This document shows, one piece after another, positions 62,045 through 64,000 of a stretch of 64,000 nt of DNA. Made by a program: the position numbers and the translations under genes. Position 1 is the stretch's first letter. Each line of letters opens with the position of its first letter. This DNA is from an uncultured Bacteroides sp. (GTDB lineage Bacteria > Bacteroidota > Bacteroidia > Bacteroidales > Bacteroidaceae). Location: positions 1 to 64,000 of the forward strand of contig USCT01000004.1 of the NCBI GenBank assembly GCA_900553185.1, given 5' to 3'. Under the pieces are notes generated by a model, which worked only from the letters and a program-made list of their open reading frames with translations, was not told the origin of the DNA and ran no database searches.

Positions 62045-63547
62045 ATGAACAAAAAATTTAACCTTAAACTATTTGCCGCAATTTGCTGTTTCAGTCTGCT
62101 TTACTGTTGTACAGAAGAAAAAATCAATTCAGACTCAGATCAATCCAGTGTAGAACGAATCACTTCCGATGAACAGTATCACGCCAATATATTTGCCGGA
62201 TTATCGCTGGAAACATTCTATTACTGGAACAAAGAAATTGCAAACGATCTCAACAAACTGAATCCGGAAACCAATACCGACCCCATCACGACAGTCAATG
62301 AAATTCGTTACCACGAAGGAGACACGGAAGTAGACAGATGGAGCATGCTGACAGACGATTCCGAAAGTTTCAACAACAGCATGGAAGGAGTCTATACGAC
62401 CTACGGTTATCAACCGATCACTTATCTGCTGGATAAAAACACCGGTCAATGCATTTCTGCCGTAGCTTACGTATACAAAGACAGCCCAGCCGAAAAAGCA
62501 GGATTAAAACGCGGAGATATCATCTATAAGATAGATGGAAAAACACTGACAGCAGACAATTATACCGAATTATTTACCTCTTCACAAATTACATTATCAC
62601 TGGCCACCTATGACGAGACAACCAATATCATAACTCCTACTGACCAAACAGTAACCATGCAGGCTGTAGAGATGTACGAAAATCCTATACTCTGCCATAA
62701 GACCATTGATTTAGAAAACGGAAACAAAATAGGTTACCTGGCATACAGCAGTTTCGATTTAAATTCAATACCCGAACTGATTGAAATCTGTAAGGAATTT
62801 AAATCGGAAGGTATCAAAACACTGGTACTCGATTTACGCTACAACGGAGGTGGTTATGTCATTACCGAAAATGTATTGGCCTCCATGTTCGCTCCACAAA
62901 GCGTAGTTGATGCCCAAGAAGTTTTTGAAAAAGAAGACTACAATGAGATTCTTACAAAATCAGGATGGAGCAGCGTAACCCGTTTTACTACTAAATTCCA
63001 GTATGATGAACTCGGAGTAAATGCCACTACAGAAGGAGCAAACATCGGATTGGAACATATCTATGCGTTGATTAGTTCTAATACAGCCTCAGCTTCGGAA
63101 GCTCTGTTGGGAGGTCTGATGCCTTATATGAACATTACACTGATTGGAAACCAGTCACACGGTAAATATTGCACCGGCCTCTTTCTCTCAGCAACAGATT
63201 TTTATGAAGTAATGGATAAACAAACACCGGCAGCTATCAAAAACTGGGGAATATACGTCATGATAAGTGTATATAAAAACAGTCAGAACCAAACGCCTTG
63301 CATGCCCAACGGACTGACACCGGACATTGAAGCGATGGACACCCCCATGTTGCCCGTACAATTGGGAGATGAGAACGAAACCTTACTCCGTATAGCATTG
63401 GAAAATGAAGGAAAACAATACCCTGCTACAGTCAACTCACGTAGCATGGTATCATTACACCCATTGGAAAATCAGCCTCACAAGGCCAACTTCGGCAAAC
63501 GCATTCTTCTGCCGACATCTCATAACCTGCATTTATTAAAGAACTAA
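62045..63547 (+). CDS. S41-family peptidase lipoprotein with PDZ domain
   Basis: A 500-residue lipoprotein (lipobox SLLYC near residue 21). After an N-terminal helical domain it has a PDZ domain (about 140-200, YVYKDSPAEKAGLKRGDII). The C-terminal-processing-peptidase-like catalytic domain follows (VLDLRYNGGGYV, then ISSNTASASEALLGGL with the nucleophile Ser, and QSHGKYC with the Lys partner). It probably degrades or trims periplasmic or surface proteins. It stands alone between a terminator and the convergent ATP-grasp gene. Confidence 0.9.
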   Translation: MNKKFNLKLFAAICCFSLLYCCTEEKINSDSDQSSVERITSDEQYHANIFAGLSLETFYYWNKEIANDLNKLNPETNTDPITTVNEIRYHEGDTEVDRWSMLTDDSESFNNSMEGVYTTYGYQPITYLLDKNTGQCISAVAYVYKDSPAEKAGLKRGDIIYKIDGKTLTADNYTELFTSSQITLSLATYDETTNIITPTDQTVTMQAVEMYENPILCHKTIDLENGNKIGYLAYSSFDLNSIPELIEICKEFKSEGIKTLVLDLRYNGGGYVITENVLASMFAPQSVVDAQEVFEKEDYNEILTKSGWSSVTRFTTKFQYDELGVNATTEGANIGLEHIYALISSNTASASEALLGGLMPYMNITLIGNQSHGKYCTGLFLSATDFYEVMDKQTPAAIKNWGIYVMISVYKNSQNQTPCMPNGLTPDIEAMDTPMLPVQLGDENETLLRIALENEGKQYPATVNSRSMVSLHPLENQPHKANFGKRILLPTSHNLHLLKN

Positions 63548-63558
63548 AACAGTAATCT

Positions 63559-63597
63559 ACAGGCCTGTACTTTCCTTCAAGGAATTTACAGGCCTGC
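63559..63597. terminator. bidirectional terminator between convergent genes
   Basis: Near-perfect inverted repeat built on two copies of ACAGGCCTG (63559-63567 and 63588-63596) with a 2-bp internal mismatch. The right arm overlaps the stop codon of the minus-strand gene. Confidence 0.6.
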
Positions 63598-64000
63598 TTC
63601 TTTGCATTCCGTCTGGTTTGCTTCCTCTACCAAGACATATACCTGATAACGTGTATTCTGCTGTACCGGTGTCAAAGACAAATACCCGCGAAGAATGTTT
63701 CCGTCCTGAGAAACCTGTAACGGGTAAGACTCCGAACGCTTACGATGAAGATTTATGGCCTCCCCTTTCGCAGCATAATGTTCTACGATGTATTGTCCAT
63801 GCGACGATCCGGATACATAGCGGTCAAAAAACAAACGGGATACCACTCCCATATTCATGCGAAGATTTATTTCCACACAAGGATAAATCAAAAACATTTC
63901 CCGTTCACGGCAAATCATCATGTCAACGCCCAGGTATCCGGCATAGTCATATTTCAGCAAAGCTGCTAAAACAGCAACCAGCCGCTCCTTTACAGCGTTT
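63586..64000 (-). CDS. ATP-grasp-domain protein, C-terminal part (5' end outside the window)
   Basis: The reading frame is open through base 64000, so only the C-terminal 137 or so codons are present. The segment just before the first in-frame TTG reads VKERLVAVLAALLKYDYAG and continues YLGVDMMICRERE ... YPCVEINLRMNMG. This matches the last part of an ATP-grasp fold, where a Glu-Ile-Asn motif binds Mg-ATP. The TTG at 63960 is internal, not the true start. Identity cannot be fixed from this fragment. Confidence 0.8.
   Translation of the reverse strand, partial: NAVKERLVAVLAALLKYDYAGYLGVDMMICREREMFLIYPCVEINLRMNMGVVSRLFFDRYVSGSSHGQYIVEHYAAKGEAINLHRKRSESYPLQVSQDGNILRGYLSLTPVQQNTRYQVYVLVEEANQTECKEAGL

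Overview
The window reads as a chromosomal segment of a gut-type Bacteroidales bacterium (Bacteroides/Phocaeicola-like; genus not resolvable by eye). Evidence: Bacteroidetes-only families (DUF5606, DUF3276/PUR-like, DUF4105, long NusB and a 1100-residue SecA), Bacteroidetes -7 boxes of the form TAnnTTTG in front of several genes, no Shine-Dalgarno-like leaders, and lipoproteins with Bacteroidetes-type lipoboxes.

Layout. 1-8.8 kb is core: the 3' end of a tRNA-Gly, a minus-strand nusB-yajC-ybbR-coaE-DUF5606 operon, then plus-strand DUF3276, rplY, pth, an S4-domain gene and valS. 8.9-12.7 kb is a small carbohydrate locus: an AraC regulator divergent from a GH2 glycosidase. 45.3-64 kb is core or envelope again: an MBL-fold hydrolase, two hypotheticals, secA, a PafA-like protein that has lost its active site, DUF4105, then plus-strand coaX, an OMP, a TPR protein, lptC, a CNNM/CorC protein, a PpiD/SurA-type foldase, an S41 protease, and the end of an ATP-grasp gene cut by the window edge.

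The unusual part is 12.8-44.8 kb: 25 consecutive minus-strand genes with short gaps or overlaps. They appear to form two transcription units separated at about 25.36-25.48 kb. The promoter-proximal unit (44768 to 25484) encodes a cupin, three paralogous beta-helix proteins, two FISUMP/DLGLPSG-type lipoproteins, DJ-1 and tautomerase enzymes, a ThDP enzyme, a porin-like protein and an MFS exporter. It also carries a partner-switching module (receiver-PP2C phosphatase, two STAS proteins, RsbW-like kinase) interleaved with GlgX and an AGE-family epimerase, and a second DJ-1 protein. The distal unit (25354 to 12837) encodes a membrane WD40 protein, a beta-propeller sensor kinase whose phospho-acceptor His is Asp, a small soluble kinase with an intact His, a TPR-TonB receptor, a one-module C-A-T-TE NRPS whose thioesterase nucleophile is Cys, a nitroreductase and a VOC protein.

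The cluster is bracketed by two 79-bp near-identical direct repeats (12710-12788 and 45254-45332), each containing the intrinsic terminator of the minus-strand gene before it. This suggests the 32.5-kb block was gained, or can be lost, by recombination between duplicated terminators. My working model, which is inference, is an inducible small-molecule/stress island. In it a paired sensor-kinase system feeds a receiver-PP2C and STAS/RsbW switch, coupled to carbohydrate mobilisation and to synthesis, transport and uptake of a short nonribosomal product. No sigma factor partner is encoded nearby.
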